From Streptococcus pneumoniae (GTDB lineage: Bacteria; Bacillota; Bacilli; Lactobacillales; Streptococcaceae), in contig NZ_CRPU01000002.1 of the NCBI RefSeq assembly GCF_001096185.1, positions 1 through 64,000 on the forward strand: a DNA stretch of 64,000 nucleotides, given 5' to 3'. A program made the translations under genes and the position numbers. Numbering within the stretch: the first letter of the stretch is position 1; each line of letters begins with the position of its first letter. Shown here in pieces: positions 47,402-56,071 of the stretch. Under the pieces are notes generated by a model that saw nothing but the letters and a program-made list of their open reading frames with translations, ran no database searches and had not been told where the DNA came from.

Positions 47402-48412
47402 ATGGCAATATTGGTAACAGGCGGTGCTGGTTATATTGGTAGCCATACCGTAGTAGAATTACTAAATTTAGGAAAGGAAGTCGTCATTGTCGACAACCTT
47501 TCGAACTCTAGCATCTTGGTGTTAGACCGTATTGAAGCAATTACAGGAATACGTCCCGTGTTTTACGAATTAGATGTTTGTGATAAACAAGCATTGAGAA
47601 AGGTATTTGAACAAGAATCGATTGATGCTGCAATTCATTTTGCAGGTTATAAAGCTGTCGGAGAATCCGTGCAAAAGCCTGTGATGTACTACAAAAATAA
47701 TATTATGAGTACATTGGCACTTGTTGAAGTGATGTCAGAATTTAATGTTAAAAAGATTGTCTTTTCTTCAAGTGCGACTGTATATGGAATTAACAATCAG
47801 TCACCTCTAATTGAGACGATGCAAACAAGTGCGACAAATCCTTATGGGTATACGAAAGTGATGCTTGAGCAAATTTTAAAAGATGTTCATGTGGCAGATT
47901 CAGAATGGAGTATTGCGTTGCTTCGTTATTTCAATCCAATTGGTGCTCATGAGTCTGGTTTGATTGGGGAAGATCCCTCAGGAATTCCTAACAACTTGAT
48001 GCCTTATATTGCACAAGTAGCGGTAGGTAAGTTGTCAGAGCTAAGTGTGTTCGGAAATGATTATGATACGCTTGATGGTACTGGTGTGCGTGATTATATC
48101 CATGTAGTAGATTTAGCAATAGGACATATAAAAGCTTTAGAAAAAGTATCTGAAAACACAGATGTTTATATCTATAACCTAGGCTCGGGAGAAGGTACTA
48201 GTGTATTACAACTTGTAAATACATTTGAAAGTGTTAATAAGATCCCTATTCCTTATAAAATAGTTCCAAGACGTTCAGGAGACGTTGCAACTTGTTATGC
48301 AAATGCAGACAAAGCGTATAAGGAATTAAATTGGAGGACAACAAAATCAATAGAAGACATGTGCAGAGACACATGGAATTGGCAATCAAAAAATCCTAAT
48401 GGATATAACTGA
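47402..48412 (+). CDS. galE2: UDP-glucose 4-epimerase (second copy)
   Basis: A 336-residue epimerase of the classical GalE type. It has TGGAGYIGSHT, FSSSATVYG, the catalytic YxxxK in NPYGYTK, LRYFNPIGAHESG and DYIHVVDLA. It is clearly distinct from the galE at 16441 and closer to textbook GalE. It follows galT2 by 12 bp with AGGAGG upstream and ends the pfbA operon. Together with GalT2 it would convert galactose-1-phosphate to UDP-glucose. Confidence 0.93.
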   Translation: MAILVTGGAGYIGSHTVVELLNLGKEVVIVDNLSNSSILVLDRIEAITGIRPVFYELDVCDKQALRKVFEQESIDAAIHFAGYKAVGESVQKPVMYYKNNIMSTLALVEVMSEFNVKKIVFSSSATVYGINNQSPLIETMQTSATNPYGYTKVMLEQILKDVHVADSEWSIALLRYFNPIGAHESGLIGEDPSGIPNNLMPYIAQVAVGKLSELSVFGNDYDTLDGTGVRDYIHVVDLAIGHIKALEKVSENTDVYIYNLGSGEGTSVLQLVNTFESVNKIPIPYKIVPRRSGDVATCYANADKAYKELNWRTTKSIEDMCRDTWNWQSKNPNGYN

Positions 48413-48507
48413 TGCTACCTTTAGTATGAGTTCTGTGTTTTAGATAAATTACTTAACCTTTTAATGACATGCATATTAAATGAAAGATAAATTTTTTTAA
48501 AAAAATT

Positions 48508-48573
48508 TGTGAAAGCGCTTGACAAAGTAAACGGTTTCGTTATATAATATAAGCATAGATGACACCGGTGTCA
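48508..48573 (+). promoter_or_regulatory. Promoter of the ABC importer operon with cre-like site and LacI-type operator
   Basis: -35 TTGACA (48519-48524), 18 bp, -10 TATAAT (48543-48548). Downstream lies the perfect 14-bp palindrome TGACACCGGTGTCA (48560-48573). A cre-like TGTGAAAGCGCTTGACA (48508-48524) overlaps the -35. The palindrome recurs with one change in front of pfbA (42315-42328), placing both operons under one LacI-type regulator (inference). Confidence 0.85.
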
Positions 48574-48596
48574 AATATAAAAAAGAGGGTCTTTAT

Positions 48597-49256
48597 ATGA
48601 AAAACCTAACAAAAATTAAGTTCAAAGAAAATGGAGAATTTAATCATTTTCCAGGAAATACTGTTGTAGCAAATCTTTATACTAAACAAGATTTGATGGA
48701 AGTTGTTGATATTATTCAATCACGTTATAGAGAATTACCATTTATCGATAAGTTTACTTTAACTCCAAGGAATTCTATTCACATGACTGTAATTGAATTG
48801 TTGTGCCATGAAAATCGTGAAACGGAGTTTTGGAGCAGTAATCTTCCTCTTGATACACCTTTACAGGAAATACATGATTACTTTGCTAAACAACTTGAAA
48901 TTTTTCCATTGTTGGATGAAGAAATTCATATGCGTGTGACTGAAATGGGAAAACAAAACATACTAGTTGAACCTGCAGATGAAGCTTCTGCAAAGAGATT
49001 AGAAGAAATTCGTACTTATGTTTCAGAAAAAGCAGGTGTTCGTTTCCCTAATCATGATAGATATCAATTCCATATTTCAATTGGATATCTTCGGATTCCT
49101 CTAACCGAAGAGGAGGAAGAAGAGTTTACTAAAGTCAGAGCAGAATTAACTGAAATTTTATTAGAGAAGATTCCAACTATTACTGTAAACCGTATTGACT
49201 ATACTGTATTTGAAGATATGAGACAATTTGTTCCATATCACGAAAAATTTAAATAA
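48597..49256 (+). CDS. 2H phosphoesterase-superfamily protein (DUF1868-like)
   Basis: A 219-residue cytoplasmic protein with the paired HxT/HxS motifs of 2H phosphoesterases: SIHMTVIELL (about residue 62) and YQFHISIGYL (about 160). The spacing and the RRNS-like TPRNSIHMT start match the DUF1868 group. 2H enzymes open cyclic phosphates or cleave 2',3'-type phosphodiesters on RNA and small molecules. It is the first gene of the importer operon, which suggests it processes a phosphorylated substrate (inference). Confidence 0.78.
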   Translation: MKNLTKIKFKENGEFNHFPGNTVVANLYTKQDLMEVVDIIQSRYRELPFIDKFTLTPRNSIHMTVIELLCHENRETEFWSSNLPLDTPLQEIHDYFAKQLEIFPLLDEEIHMRVTEMGKQNILVEPADEASAKRLEEIRTYVSEKAGVRFPNHDRYQFHISIGYLRIPLTEEEEEEFTKVRAELTEILLEKIPTITVNRIDYTVFEDMRQFVPYHEKFK

Positions 49257-49280
49257 AATAATAAAAAAGGAGAACTTATC

Positions 49281-50348
49281 ATGAAAAAAATGAAAGTTTG
49301 GTCTACTGTACTTGCAACGGGAGTTGCTCTTACTACACTTGCTGCTTGCTCTGGAGGTTCAAATTCTACGACTGCTTCTTCATCTGAAGAAAAAGCTGAT
49401 AAAAGTCAAGAATTAGTAATCTATTCGAACTCAGTCTCAAATGGTCGTGGTGATTGGTTAACTGCTAAAGCAAAAGAAGCTGGTTTTAATATAAAAATGG
49501 TTGATATTCCTGGCGCTCAATTAGCAGACCGTGTTATTGCCGAGAAGAATAATGCAGTTGCAGATATGGTATTTGGAATTGGTGCTGTTGATTCAAATAA
49601 AATTAGAGATCAAAAATTACTAGTACAGTACAAGCCTAAATGGTTAGATAAAATTGATCAATCTTTATCAGATAAAGATAATTATTATAATCCTGTGATT
49701 GTTCAACCATTAGTTTTAATTGGGGCGCCTGATGTAAAAGAAATGCCTAAAGATTGGACGGAATTAGGTAGTAAGTATAAAGGTAAATATTCAATTTCTG
49801 GTCTTCAAGGTGGTACAGGACGGGCAATTCTAGCAAGTATCTTAGTTCGATACCTTGATGATAAAGGTGAATTAGGTGTTTCCGAAAAAGGTTGGGAAGC
49901 AGCAAAAGAATATTTGAAAAATGCATACACTCTTCAAAAGGGAGAAAGTTCAATTGTTAAGATGTTAGACAAAGAAGATCCAATACAATATGGAATGATG
50001 TGGGGTTCTGGTGCATTAGTTGGACAAAAAGAACAAAATGTTGTTTTCAAAGTTATGACTCCTGAGATTGGTGTACCATTTGTAACTGAACAAACTATGG
50101 TTTTAAGCACTAGTAAAAAACAAGCGTTAGCTAAAGAATTTATTGATTGGTTTGGTCAATCAGAAATTCAAGTAGAATATAGTAAGAACTTTGGATCTAT
50201 TCCTGCAAATAAAGATGCCCTAACAGAGTTACCTGAAGATACGAAAAAATTTGTTGATCAAGTGAAACCACAAAATATTGACTGGGAAGCTGTTGGAAAA
50301 CATTTGGATGAATGGGTAGAAAAAGCTGAATTAGAATACGTACAATAA
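49281..50348 (+). CDS. ABC importer substrate-binding lipoprotein (Fe3+/phosphonate/sugar-phosphate type)
   Basis: A 355-residue lipoprotein with lipobox LTTLAAC (Cys23) and an S/T-rich linker. The mature part is a type II binding protein of the AfuA/FbpA/PotD-like group (ELVIYSNSVSNGRGDWLTAKAKEAGFNIKMVDIPGAQLADRVIAEKN). Characterised relatives bind ferric iron, 2-aminoethylphosphonate or hexose phosphates. The residues do not settle which. The surrounding GalT/GalE and 2H phosphoesterase genes point to a phosphorylated sugar (inference); iron uptake is the main alternative. Confidence 0.85.
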   Translation: MKKMKVWSTVLATGVALTTLAACSGGSNSTTASSSEEKADKSQELVIYSNSVSNGRGDWLTAKAKEAGFNIKMVDIPGAQLADRVIAEKNNAVADMVFGIGAVDSNKIRDQKLLVQYKPKWLDKIDQSLSDKDNYYNPVIVQPLVLIGAPDVKEMPKDWTELGSKYKGKYSISGLQGGTGRAILASILVRYLDDKGELGVSEKGWEAAKEYLKNAYTLQKGESSIVKMLDKEDPIQYGMMWGSGALVGQKEQNVVFKVMTPEIGVPFVTEQTMVLSTSKKQALAKEFIDWFGQSEIQVEYSKNFGSIPANKDALTELPEDTKKFVDQVKPQNIDWEAVGKHLDEWVEKAELEYVQ

Positions 50349-50373
50349 GAAATAAGAGTTAATTTTTATGTCC

Positions 50374-50423
50374 AAGTCTCTCTATTATTTCTAAATTTAT
50401 AGAAGAAATAAAGAGAGGCTTTT
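50374..50423 (+). terminator. Intercistronic attenuator after the binding-protein gene
   Basis: AAGTCTCTCT with TATTTCT pairs with AGAAATA and AAGAGAGGCTT around a loop of about 10 nt, followed by TTTGG. Such hairpins keep binding-protein mRNA in excess over the ATPase and permease. Confidence 0.65.
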
Positions 50424-50450
50424 GGTTTAGTAATAGAGGGAGTTAGTGAG

Positions 50451-51461
50451 ATGATTAAATTTGATAATATTCAAATTAAATATGGTGATTTTGTTGCAAT
50501 TGATAATCTGAATTTAGATATTCATGAAGGCGAATTCTTTACCTTTCTTGGACCTTCTGGATGTGGTAAATCAACTACTTTGAGAGCATTGGTAGGTTTT
50601 TTAGATCCATCATCAGGAAGTATTGAAGTTAATGGAACAGACGTTACTCATTTGGAGCCGGAAAAACGTGGAATTGGTATTGTATTTCAATCTTATGCCC
50701 TATTTCCAACTATGACTGTTTTTGATAATATTGCATTTGGTTTAAAAGTTAAGAAGGTAGCTCCAGATGTTATTAAAGCAAAAGTATCAGCAGTAGCAGC
50801 AAAAATTAAGATCTCTGATCAACAGTTACAGCGTAATGTATCAGAACTATCTGGGGGTCAACAACAACGTGTAGCATTAGCTCGTGCTCTAGTTCTTGAA
50901 CCTAAAATCCTATGTTTAGATGAACCATTGTCAAACCTTGACGCAAAATTACGTGTAGATTTGAGAAAAGAGTTGAAAAGACTTCAGAAAGAACTAGGTA
51001 TTACTACTTTATATGTTACTCATGATCAAGAAGAAGCCTTGACTTTATCTGATAGAATTGCAGTCTTTAACAATGGATACATCGAACAGGTCGGTACACC
51101 AGTAGAGATTTATCATAATTCTCAAACTGAATTTGTATGTGATTTCATTGGAGATATTAACGTTTTGACCGATGAAACAGTCCACGAAGTATTACTGAAA
51201 AATGCTAGCGTTTTCTTGGAAGATAAAAAAGGATACATTCGATTAGAGAAAGTTCGATTCAATCGTGAAACTGAACAAGATTTTATTCTAAAAGGGACAA
51301 TTATTGATGTTGAGTTTTCTGGAGTTACAATTCACTATACAATAAAAGTTTCTGAGAGTCAGATTCTTAATGTAACAAGTATTGATAGTCAGGCTGCTAT
51401 TAGATCTGTCGGAGAAAGTGTGGAATTATTTATCACACCATCAGACGTTCTGCAATTTTAA
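50451..51461 (+). CDS. ABC importer ATPase (AfuC/PotA-like)
   Basis: A 336-residue ATPase. Walker A is GPSGCGKST (about 35-43), the Q-loop is [16 protein letters not shown], the signature is [15 protein letters not shown], Walker B is [16 protein letters not shown] and the switch is [10 protein letters not shown]-terminal TOBE-type domain follows (about 240-336). It energises the two-domain permease encoded 11 bp downstream. Confidence 0.93.
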   Translation: MIKFDNIQIKYGDFVAIDNLNLDIHEGEFFTFLGPSGCGKSTTLRALVGFLDPSSGSIEVNGTDVTHLEPEKRGIGIVFQSYALFPTMTVFDNIAFGLKVKKVAPDVIKAKVSAVAAKIKISDQQLQRNVSELSGGQQQRVALARALVLEPKILCLDEPLSNLDAKLRVDLRKELKRLQKELGITTLYVTHDQEEALTLSDRIAVFNNGYIEQVGTPVEIYHNSQTEFVCDFIGDINVLTDETVHEVLLKNASVFLEDKKGYIRLEKVRFNRETEQDFILKGTIIDVEFSGVTIHYTIKVSESQILNVTSIDSQAAIRSVGESVELFITPSDVLQF

Positions 51462-51472
51462 GGAGGTGCAGT

Positions 51473-53164
51473 ATGCGTCATAAATTAAATTTAAAAGATT
51501 GGCTTATTCGTTTAGGGTTAATCTGGTTCTTAGTAACATTTATTATTTATCCAAACTTTGATCTAGTAGTGAATGTATTTGTAAAAGGAGGAGAATTTTC
51601 CCTTGATGCTGTACATCGTGTTCTAAAATCTCAGAGGGCACTTCAGAGTATTATGAACAGTTTTAAGTTAGCATTTTCACTCATTATTACAGTTAATGTC
51701 GTAGGTATTCTTTGTGTTCTATTTACAGAGTACTTTGATATTAAAGGTGCTAAAATTTTAAAATTAGGTTATATGACCTCTTTAATTTATGGAGGAGTGG
51801 TTTTAGCGACTGGATATAAATTTGTCTATGGTCCTTATGGATTGATAACAAAATTTTTACAAAATGTTATCCCTTCTTTAGACCCTAACTGGTTTATTGG
51901 GTATGGTGCAGTCTTATTCATTATGACATTTTCAGGAACTGCTAATCATACATTGTTTTTAACAAATACAATTCGAAGCGTTGACTATCACACTATTGAG
52001 GCTGCTCGAAATATGGGAGCAAAACCATTTACTGTTTTCCGAAAAGTAGTGTTACCAACCTTAATTCCAACTCTATTTGCACTTACTATTATGGTTTTTC
52101 TTAGTGGTTTATCTGCAGTAGCAGCACCCATGATTGTTGGTGGTAAAGAATTTCAAACTATAAATCCAATGATTATTACATTTGCAGGGATGGGGAATTC
52201 TCGTGATTTAGCTGCCCTACTTGCAATTATTTTAGGTATTGCAACTACAATTTTGCTTACTATCATGAATAAGATAGAAAAAGGTGGAAATTATATTTCT
52301 ATCTCTAAGACTAAAGCGCCTCTTAAAAAACAAAAAATTGCGTCTAAGCCTTGGAATATCATTGCTCACATTGTAGCATATGGATTGTTCACAGTTTTCA
52401 TGCTTCCACTAATTTTTATAGTATTATACTCATTTACAGATCCAGTTGCAATTCAAACAGGTAACTTAACATTATCAAACTTTACTTTAGAAAATTATCG
52501 CCTATTCTTTAGTAATAGTGCGGCATTCTCTCCATTCTTGGTCAGCTTTATTTATTCTATTATCGCTGCGACAACAGCAACAATTCTCGCAGTTGTATTT
52601 GCTCGAGTTGTCAGAAAACATAAAGCTCGTTTTGATTTCTTATTTGAATATGGTGCTCTACTTCCTTGGTTACTACCAAGTACACTTTTAGCAGTAAGTT
52701 TATTATTTACTTTTAATCAGCCACAATTTCTTGTCTTGAATCAGATTTTGGTAGGTAGTTTGGTAATTCTACTTATTGCATATATAGTTGTAAAAATCCC
52801 ATTTTCTTATAGAATGGTACGTGCTATTTTATTTAGTGTTGATGATGAGATGGAAGATGCAGCAAGAAGTATGGGTGCTTCACCTTTTTATACTATGATG
52901 AAGGTTATCATTCCATTTATTTTACCGGTTGTTCTCTCTGTTATTGCTTTAAACTTTAACTCTTTATTAACTGACTTCGACTTATCTGTATTTCTTTACC
53001 ATCCATTAGCTCAACCACTGGGTATAACTATTCGTTCAGCAGGTGATGAAACAGCAACTTCAAATGCTCAAGCACTTGTATTCGTTTATACTATTGTATT
53101 AATGATAATTTCTGGTTCTGTTTTATACTTTACTCAGAGACCAGTTAGTAGAAAAAGGAAATAA
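51473..53164 (+). CDS. ABC importer permease, two fused transmembrane domains
   Basis: A 563-residue protein with two binding-protein-dependent permease domains in tandem, each with an EAA loop: [20 protein letters not shown] (about 175) and [20 protein letters not shown] (about 465). About twelve membrane helices are present. This single-chain arrangement is typical of the AfuB/FbpB/PhnV-type systems. AAGGAGG precedes the start. Confidence 0.92.
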   Translation: MRHKLNLKDWLIRLGLIWFLVTFIIYPNFDLVVNVFVKGGEFSLDAVHRVLKSQRALQSIMNSFKLAFSLIITVNVVGILCVLFTEYFDIKGAKILKLGYMTSLIYGGVVLATGYKFVYGPYGLITKFLQNVIPSLDPNWFIGYGAVLFIMTFSGTANHTLFLTNTIRSVDYHTIEAARNMGAKPFTVFRKVVLPTLIPTLFALTIMVFLSGLSAVAAPMIVGGKEFQTINPMIITFAGMGNSRDLAALLAIILGIATTILLTIMNKIEKGGNYISISKTKAPLKKQKIASKPWNIIAHIVAYGLFTVFMLPLIFIVLYSFTDPVAIQTGNLTLSNFTLENYRLFFSNSAAFSPFLVSFIYSIIAATTATILAVVFARVVRKHKARFDFLFEYGALLPWLLPSTLLAVSLLFTFNQPQFLVLNQILVGSLVILLIAYIVVKIPFSYRMVRAILFSVDDEMEDAARSMGASPFYTMMKVIIPFILPVVLSVIALNFNSLLTDFDLSVFLYHPLAQPLGITIRSAGDETATSNAQALVFVYTIVLMIISGSVLYFTQRPVSRKRK

Positions 53165-53166
53165 TA

Positions 53167-53877
53167 ATGCAAGCAACAAGCTTAGGACTATCATATATCG
53201 AAATTGTATTAAGAATTGTACTTTCATTAGTTATTGGTGGTGTAATTGGTTTAGAGAGAGGAAGTAAATCTCAACCAGCAGGTATTCGTACACATAGTAT
53301 TGTTTGTCTGGCTGCATGTTTAATTATGATGACTAATGAGTATGTATCTTATAAATTTGGTACAGGAGATCCTACACGCTTAGGTGCGCAGGTTATATCA
53401 GGTGTTGGTTTTCTTGGGGCTGGAACAATACTTATTACAGATAAAAAGAAAATAACTGGTTTAACAACTGCAGCCGGAATATGGGCTTCAGCTGGAATCG
53501 GTCTAGCTATTGGTGTTGGTTTTTATGAAGGAGCCATACTAGGAGCAATGTCTGTTTGGAGTGTTATAACTATGTTCCAACCTTTAAAAAAATATCTTCA
53601 AAGTCGTTCAAAGATAATCGAATTGTATATCGTTGTTAGATCTACAGAGGCATATAATCGGGTACTAGTATACTGTGCTGAGAATGGCATTAGAATGACT
53701 GATTCTAGAACTGCATTTGGAGATGTTAATTCAGAAAGAATTGAATATTTTGATGTTCCAGACAAAAAAATCGCGTCATTTATTACTCTGGAATTATCAG
53801 GTAGATTTGAGCACCTTAAACTAATGGAAGAAATTGCTAATATTGTTGGTGTGATTTATGTTGAGGAAATCAGCTAA
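53167..53877 (+). CDS. MgtC/SapB-family membrane protein
   Basis: A 236-residue protein. The N-terminal half holds the MgtC membrane domain (GGVIGLERGSKSQPAGIRTHSIVCLAA; GVGFLGAGTIL; TTAAGIWASAGIGLAIGVG), and a soluble ACT-like C-terminal domain follows (about 150-236). MgtC proteins aid growth in low magnesium and restrain ATP synthase and phosphate uptake in enterobacteria. It starts 2 bp after the permease and closes the importer operon. Confidence 0.9.
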   Translation: MQATSLGLSYIEIVLRIVLSLVIGGVIGLERGSKSQPAGIRTHSIVCLAACLIMMTNEYVSYKFGTGDPTRLGAQVISGVGFLGAGTILITDKKKITGLTTAAGIWASAGIGLAIGVGFYEGAILGAMSVWSVITMFQPLKKYLQSRSKIIELYIVVRSTEAYNRVLVYCAENGIRMTDSRTAFGDVNSERIEYFDVPDKKIASFITLELSGRFEHLKLMEEIANIVGVIYVEEIS

Positions 53878-53886
53878 TCTAGGGAT

Positions 53887-53925
53887 AAACAAAGGGACGG
53901 ATTATTCTAGTCCTTTTGTTTTCTT
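53887..53925 (+). terminator. Terminator of the importer operon
   Basis: AAACAAAGGGAC (53887-53898) pairs with GTCCTTTTGTTT (53910-53921) and is followed by TCTTT, 10 bp after the mgtC-like stop. Confidence 0.8.
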
Positions 53926-53944
53926 TAAATAATAAGAAATATAA

Positions 53945-54043
53945 GGGCACATCTAAAAACTCAATTTCAATACTTTTAAACATTGATGTATCAACGTTTT
54001 CTGAGCAATAAAAATAGAAAATCGGTAGTTTTTAGAGGTGTCC
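53945..54043. mobile_element. 99-bp MITE with 17-bp terminal inverted repeats
   Basis: The ends GGGCACATCTAAAAACT (53945-53961) and, inverted, GGACACCTCTAAAAACT (54027-54043) match at 15 of 17 positions. ATAA is present directly outside both ends (53941-53944 and 54044-54047), as expected of a target duplication. The interior is AT-rich and non-coding. The ends resemble those of IS5-type elements, though the parent element is not in this window. Confidence 0.8.
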
Positions 54044-54439
54044 ATAATAATTTTTGAAGAAAAGGATCTAACTAATTTGAGAGTATATAAAGTGGATTTT
54101 GATGCAGGAAAAATAACTTATTTTGATGACTATAATCTCATACAGGTATACCACTTCCATTCATTTTATGATGTTTGTGAGATGGTGTTCGCTTGTCATT
54201 TACCATTTGAAGAAATGCTTAGAAATGTTATTGTTAAGGAGAAAGCTGTTCCCATATTAGAGTGTTATATTGAACAGATAATGAATACATTTATAAATAC
54301 AGAAGGATTTACTGAAAATGATTCCTTGGAATTTTCAGGTAGTGTATTTTCTTATCCGGTGATTTGTAATGCAGTTTACAAAATAGTACAAAACAGTGAA
54401 TTGAATTGTAAAATTTATGTTACTAGTACTGAAAGTTAA
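54038..54439 (+). CDS. Hypothetical protein, start supplied by the MITE
   Basis: A 133-residue acidic soluble protein with no recognised domain (FEEKDLTNLRVYKVDFDAGKITYFDDYN; aromatic-rich VYHFHSFYDVCEMVF). The frame opens with GTG at 54038, which lies inside the terminal repeat of the MITE, and only AGAGG just upstream could act as a poor ribosome site. The native start may have been removed or replaced by the insertion. A start further in is unlikely because no ATG precedes residue 60. It could be 5'-truncated and silent. Confidence 0.5.
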   Translation: MSIIIFEEKDLTNLRVYKVDFDAGKITYFDDYNLIQVYHFHSFYDVCEMVFACHLPFEEMLRNVIVKEKAVPILECYIEQIMNTFINTEGFTENDSLEFSGSVFSYPVICNAVYKIVQNSELNCKIYVTSTES

Positions 54440-54503
54440 TGTAGATTTAGTGAAGTATTTCCTCCAGATGTAAACTAGATTAAAAGATTAGAATGTAATT
54501 TTC

Positions 54504-54532
54504 TTGTTAAAATAATTTAAATATTGTATAGT
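54504..54532 (+). promoter_or_regulatory. Promoter of the LacI-family regulator
   Basis: -35 TTGTTA (54504-54509), 17 bp, -10 TATAGT (54527-54532), 31 bp before the ATG. No TGACACC-type operator is present here, so the regulator does not appear to control itself through that site. Confidence 0.65.
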
Positions 54533-54563
54533 TATAGTGAAGGTTTATGACAGGAGTATTTTA

Positions 54564-55559
54564 ATGGAAAAAGGGAAAAAGGTAACGATATATGATATTG
54601 CACGTTTGTCTGGTTTTTCTCCAAAGACAGTTTCACGTGTAATAAATGGAGGGAATAGAGTAAAACCTGAGACTTATAATGCCATAAAAAAAGTCATTGA
54701 TGAGTTATCCTATATTCCAAATGCCTATGCTCAGAATTTAACGAAGAAAGAAACCACGAATATTTTAATATCTGTGAAGAAGATTGATTCTTTTCCTTTA
54801 ATCTGGTTTCAAACACTTTTAGATAAAGTTTTACAAACTTGTAGACAATTTGGAGTAAATGCTATTGTTGAATATTTTGGAGAGGAAGATTCGATTAGTA
54901 ATTCAATTATTTCAAGTATTGGTAGCCTTGTAGATGGAGTGATTGTCTTTTATGAGGGGGAGAATGATATTCGAATCCAATATTTAAAGAAAAATAATAT
55001 GCCTTTCATTGTCTTTGGAGAGTCTCAAACACCTGGAGTAGTTTACGTATCTAACAATAACTTTCAAGCTACTTATGATATGATGAAAGTAGTTTTGGAA
55101 AAGAATTTTAAAGATATGTGGTTACTTATGGGAGGTGAGTCTTATGTAAATAAGGATCGAGAGAGAGGAGTGAGAACTTTTTTAAAGGATAATAATTATT
55201 CTATGGATTTGAAGGTAGTTTATGGTTTAACTACAATAGAGTCAGTTTATTCCTTTGCTGTGAATGATTTGTCTTTTGGAAATTATCCAGATATTATATT
55301 TGTTTCAGGCGATGAAAAAGTTCAGGGACTAATTCGTGCGTGTTACGAAAAAGGAATAGCGATTCCGGATAATATATCCGTTGTTGGATTTGATAATATT
55401 CCAATTTCACAGTATTACACTCCTGCTTTATCTACAATTTCTCCTAATTATGTTAAATTAGCTCAAGAAATGATTGAAGGGGTATTAGCAATTATAAAGG
55501 GGGAAAGTGTCACATCTGTTGAAGTTTCTACTAAACTTGTTAGGAGACAGAGTTTCTAG
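54564..55559 (+). CDS. LacI-family regulator of the pfbA/importer regulon
   Basis: A 331-residue LacI-type regulator. The helix-turn-helix VTIYDIARLSGFSPKTVSRVINGG is at residues 7-30, the hinge YIPNAYAQNLTKK follows, and the sugar-binding-like domain ends with PDNISVVGFDNIPISQYYTPALSTI. AGGAG precedes ATG 54564; the frame extends to an upstream start without a ribosome site. It is the only such regulator near the two TGACACCGGTGTCA-like operators at 42315 and 48560. That makes it their likely repressor (inference). The effector is unknown. Confidence 0.87.
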   Translation: MEKGKKVTIYDIARLSGFSPKTVSRVINGGNRVKPETYNAIKKVIDELSYIPNAYAQNLTKKETTNILISVKKIDSFPLIWFQTLLDKVLQTCRQFGVNAIVEYFGEEDSISNSIISSIGSLVDGVIVFYEGENDIRIQYLKKNNMPFIVFGESQTPGVVYVSNNNFQATYDMMKVVLEKNFKDMWLLMGGESYVNKDRERGVRTFLKDNNYSMDLKVVYGLTTIESVYSFAVNDLSFGNYPDIIFVSGDEKVQGLIRACYEKGIAIPDNISVVGFDNIPISQYYTPALSTISPNYVKLAQEMIEGVLAIIKGESVTSVEVSTKLVRRQSF

Positions 55560-55669
55560 TATTGTTTAATTCTTGAAAATCCTAATGGAAAAGATGGAGT
55601 GTTCTAAAGTAAGTTCTGTTTAGCATCTATTCAGTTTCTATTGAGTTGGATCCAATTTCTAACAAGTGG

Positions 55670-55714
55670 GACATTTTCACGTTCGATTTACTAAAGACAT
55701 TATCACATTCGAAT
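55670..55714 (+). repeat. Pair of 19-bp imperfect direct repeats upstream of the trp promoter
   Basis: GACATTTTCACGTTCGATT (55670-55688) recurs as GACATTATCACATTCGAAT (55696-55714) with 4 differences and a 26-bp period. It ends 32 bp before the -35 of the T-box transcript, so it could be a binding site for a regulator. Confidence 0.55.
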
Positions 55715-55746
55715 CACACATCTTTCAAAAAAATCGTAAAAAAGTC

Positions 55747-55775
55747 TTGACAAAGAAAAAACAAAGTATTAAAAT
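55747..55775 (+). promoter_or_regulatory. Promoter of the first T-box transcript
   Basis: -35 TTGACA (55747-55752), 17 bp, -10 TAAAAT (55770-55775). Confidence 0.85.
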
Positions 55776-55784
55776 AAGTTCAAC

Positions 55785-55987
55785 AAATCAGAAAAGTAAC
55801 TATTTTTGATCTTCAGGGAGCCTGTGGTGATTGTGAACAGGTGGTTGGAAGTAGTGAAAGTGGGCTGATTTTAAAAATGAATTTGAAACAATGAAAATTC
55901 GGTGCGCACACCTTACAGTGCAACTTGTTGTTAGACAAGGCAGAGATGTAAAGGGGATAGTCCCTTTATAATTGAGGTGGCACCGCG
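55785..55987 (+). promoter_or_regulatory. T-box riboswitch 1 (tryptophan), upstream of the extra trpB
   Basis: The conserved T-box sequence AATTGAGGTGGCACCGCG is at 55970-55987. It is preceded by a long structured leader with GAAAAGTAACT (Stem I entry) and followed by a terminator. A UGG codon in the Stem I region (for example within GAAAGTGGGCTG, about 55855) is the likely specifier for tRNA-Trp, although several UGG triplets occur. Uncharged tRNA-Trp would stabilise the antiterminator and allow trpB expression. Confidence 0.85.
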
Positions 55988-55995
55988 TTACTAAC

Positions 55996-56035
55996 GCCCT
56001 CACACGGAAGTAGATTCCGTGTGTGGGCTTTTTTT
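55996..56035 (+). terminator. T-box 1 terminator
   Basis: GCCCTCACACGGAA (55996-56009) pairs with TTCCGTGTGTGGGC (56015-56028), followed by TTTTTTT. It competes with the antiterminator containing the T-box sequence. Confidence 0.9.
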
Positions 56036-56071
56036 ACATCTTGAAATCAATACTGAAAGAGGAAAAGTTTT

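Noticed and set aside
48508-48524. Certain CcpA (cre) site
   Set aside because: The second half matches the consensus only with a one-base shift, so it is recorded only as cre-like.
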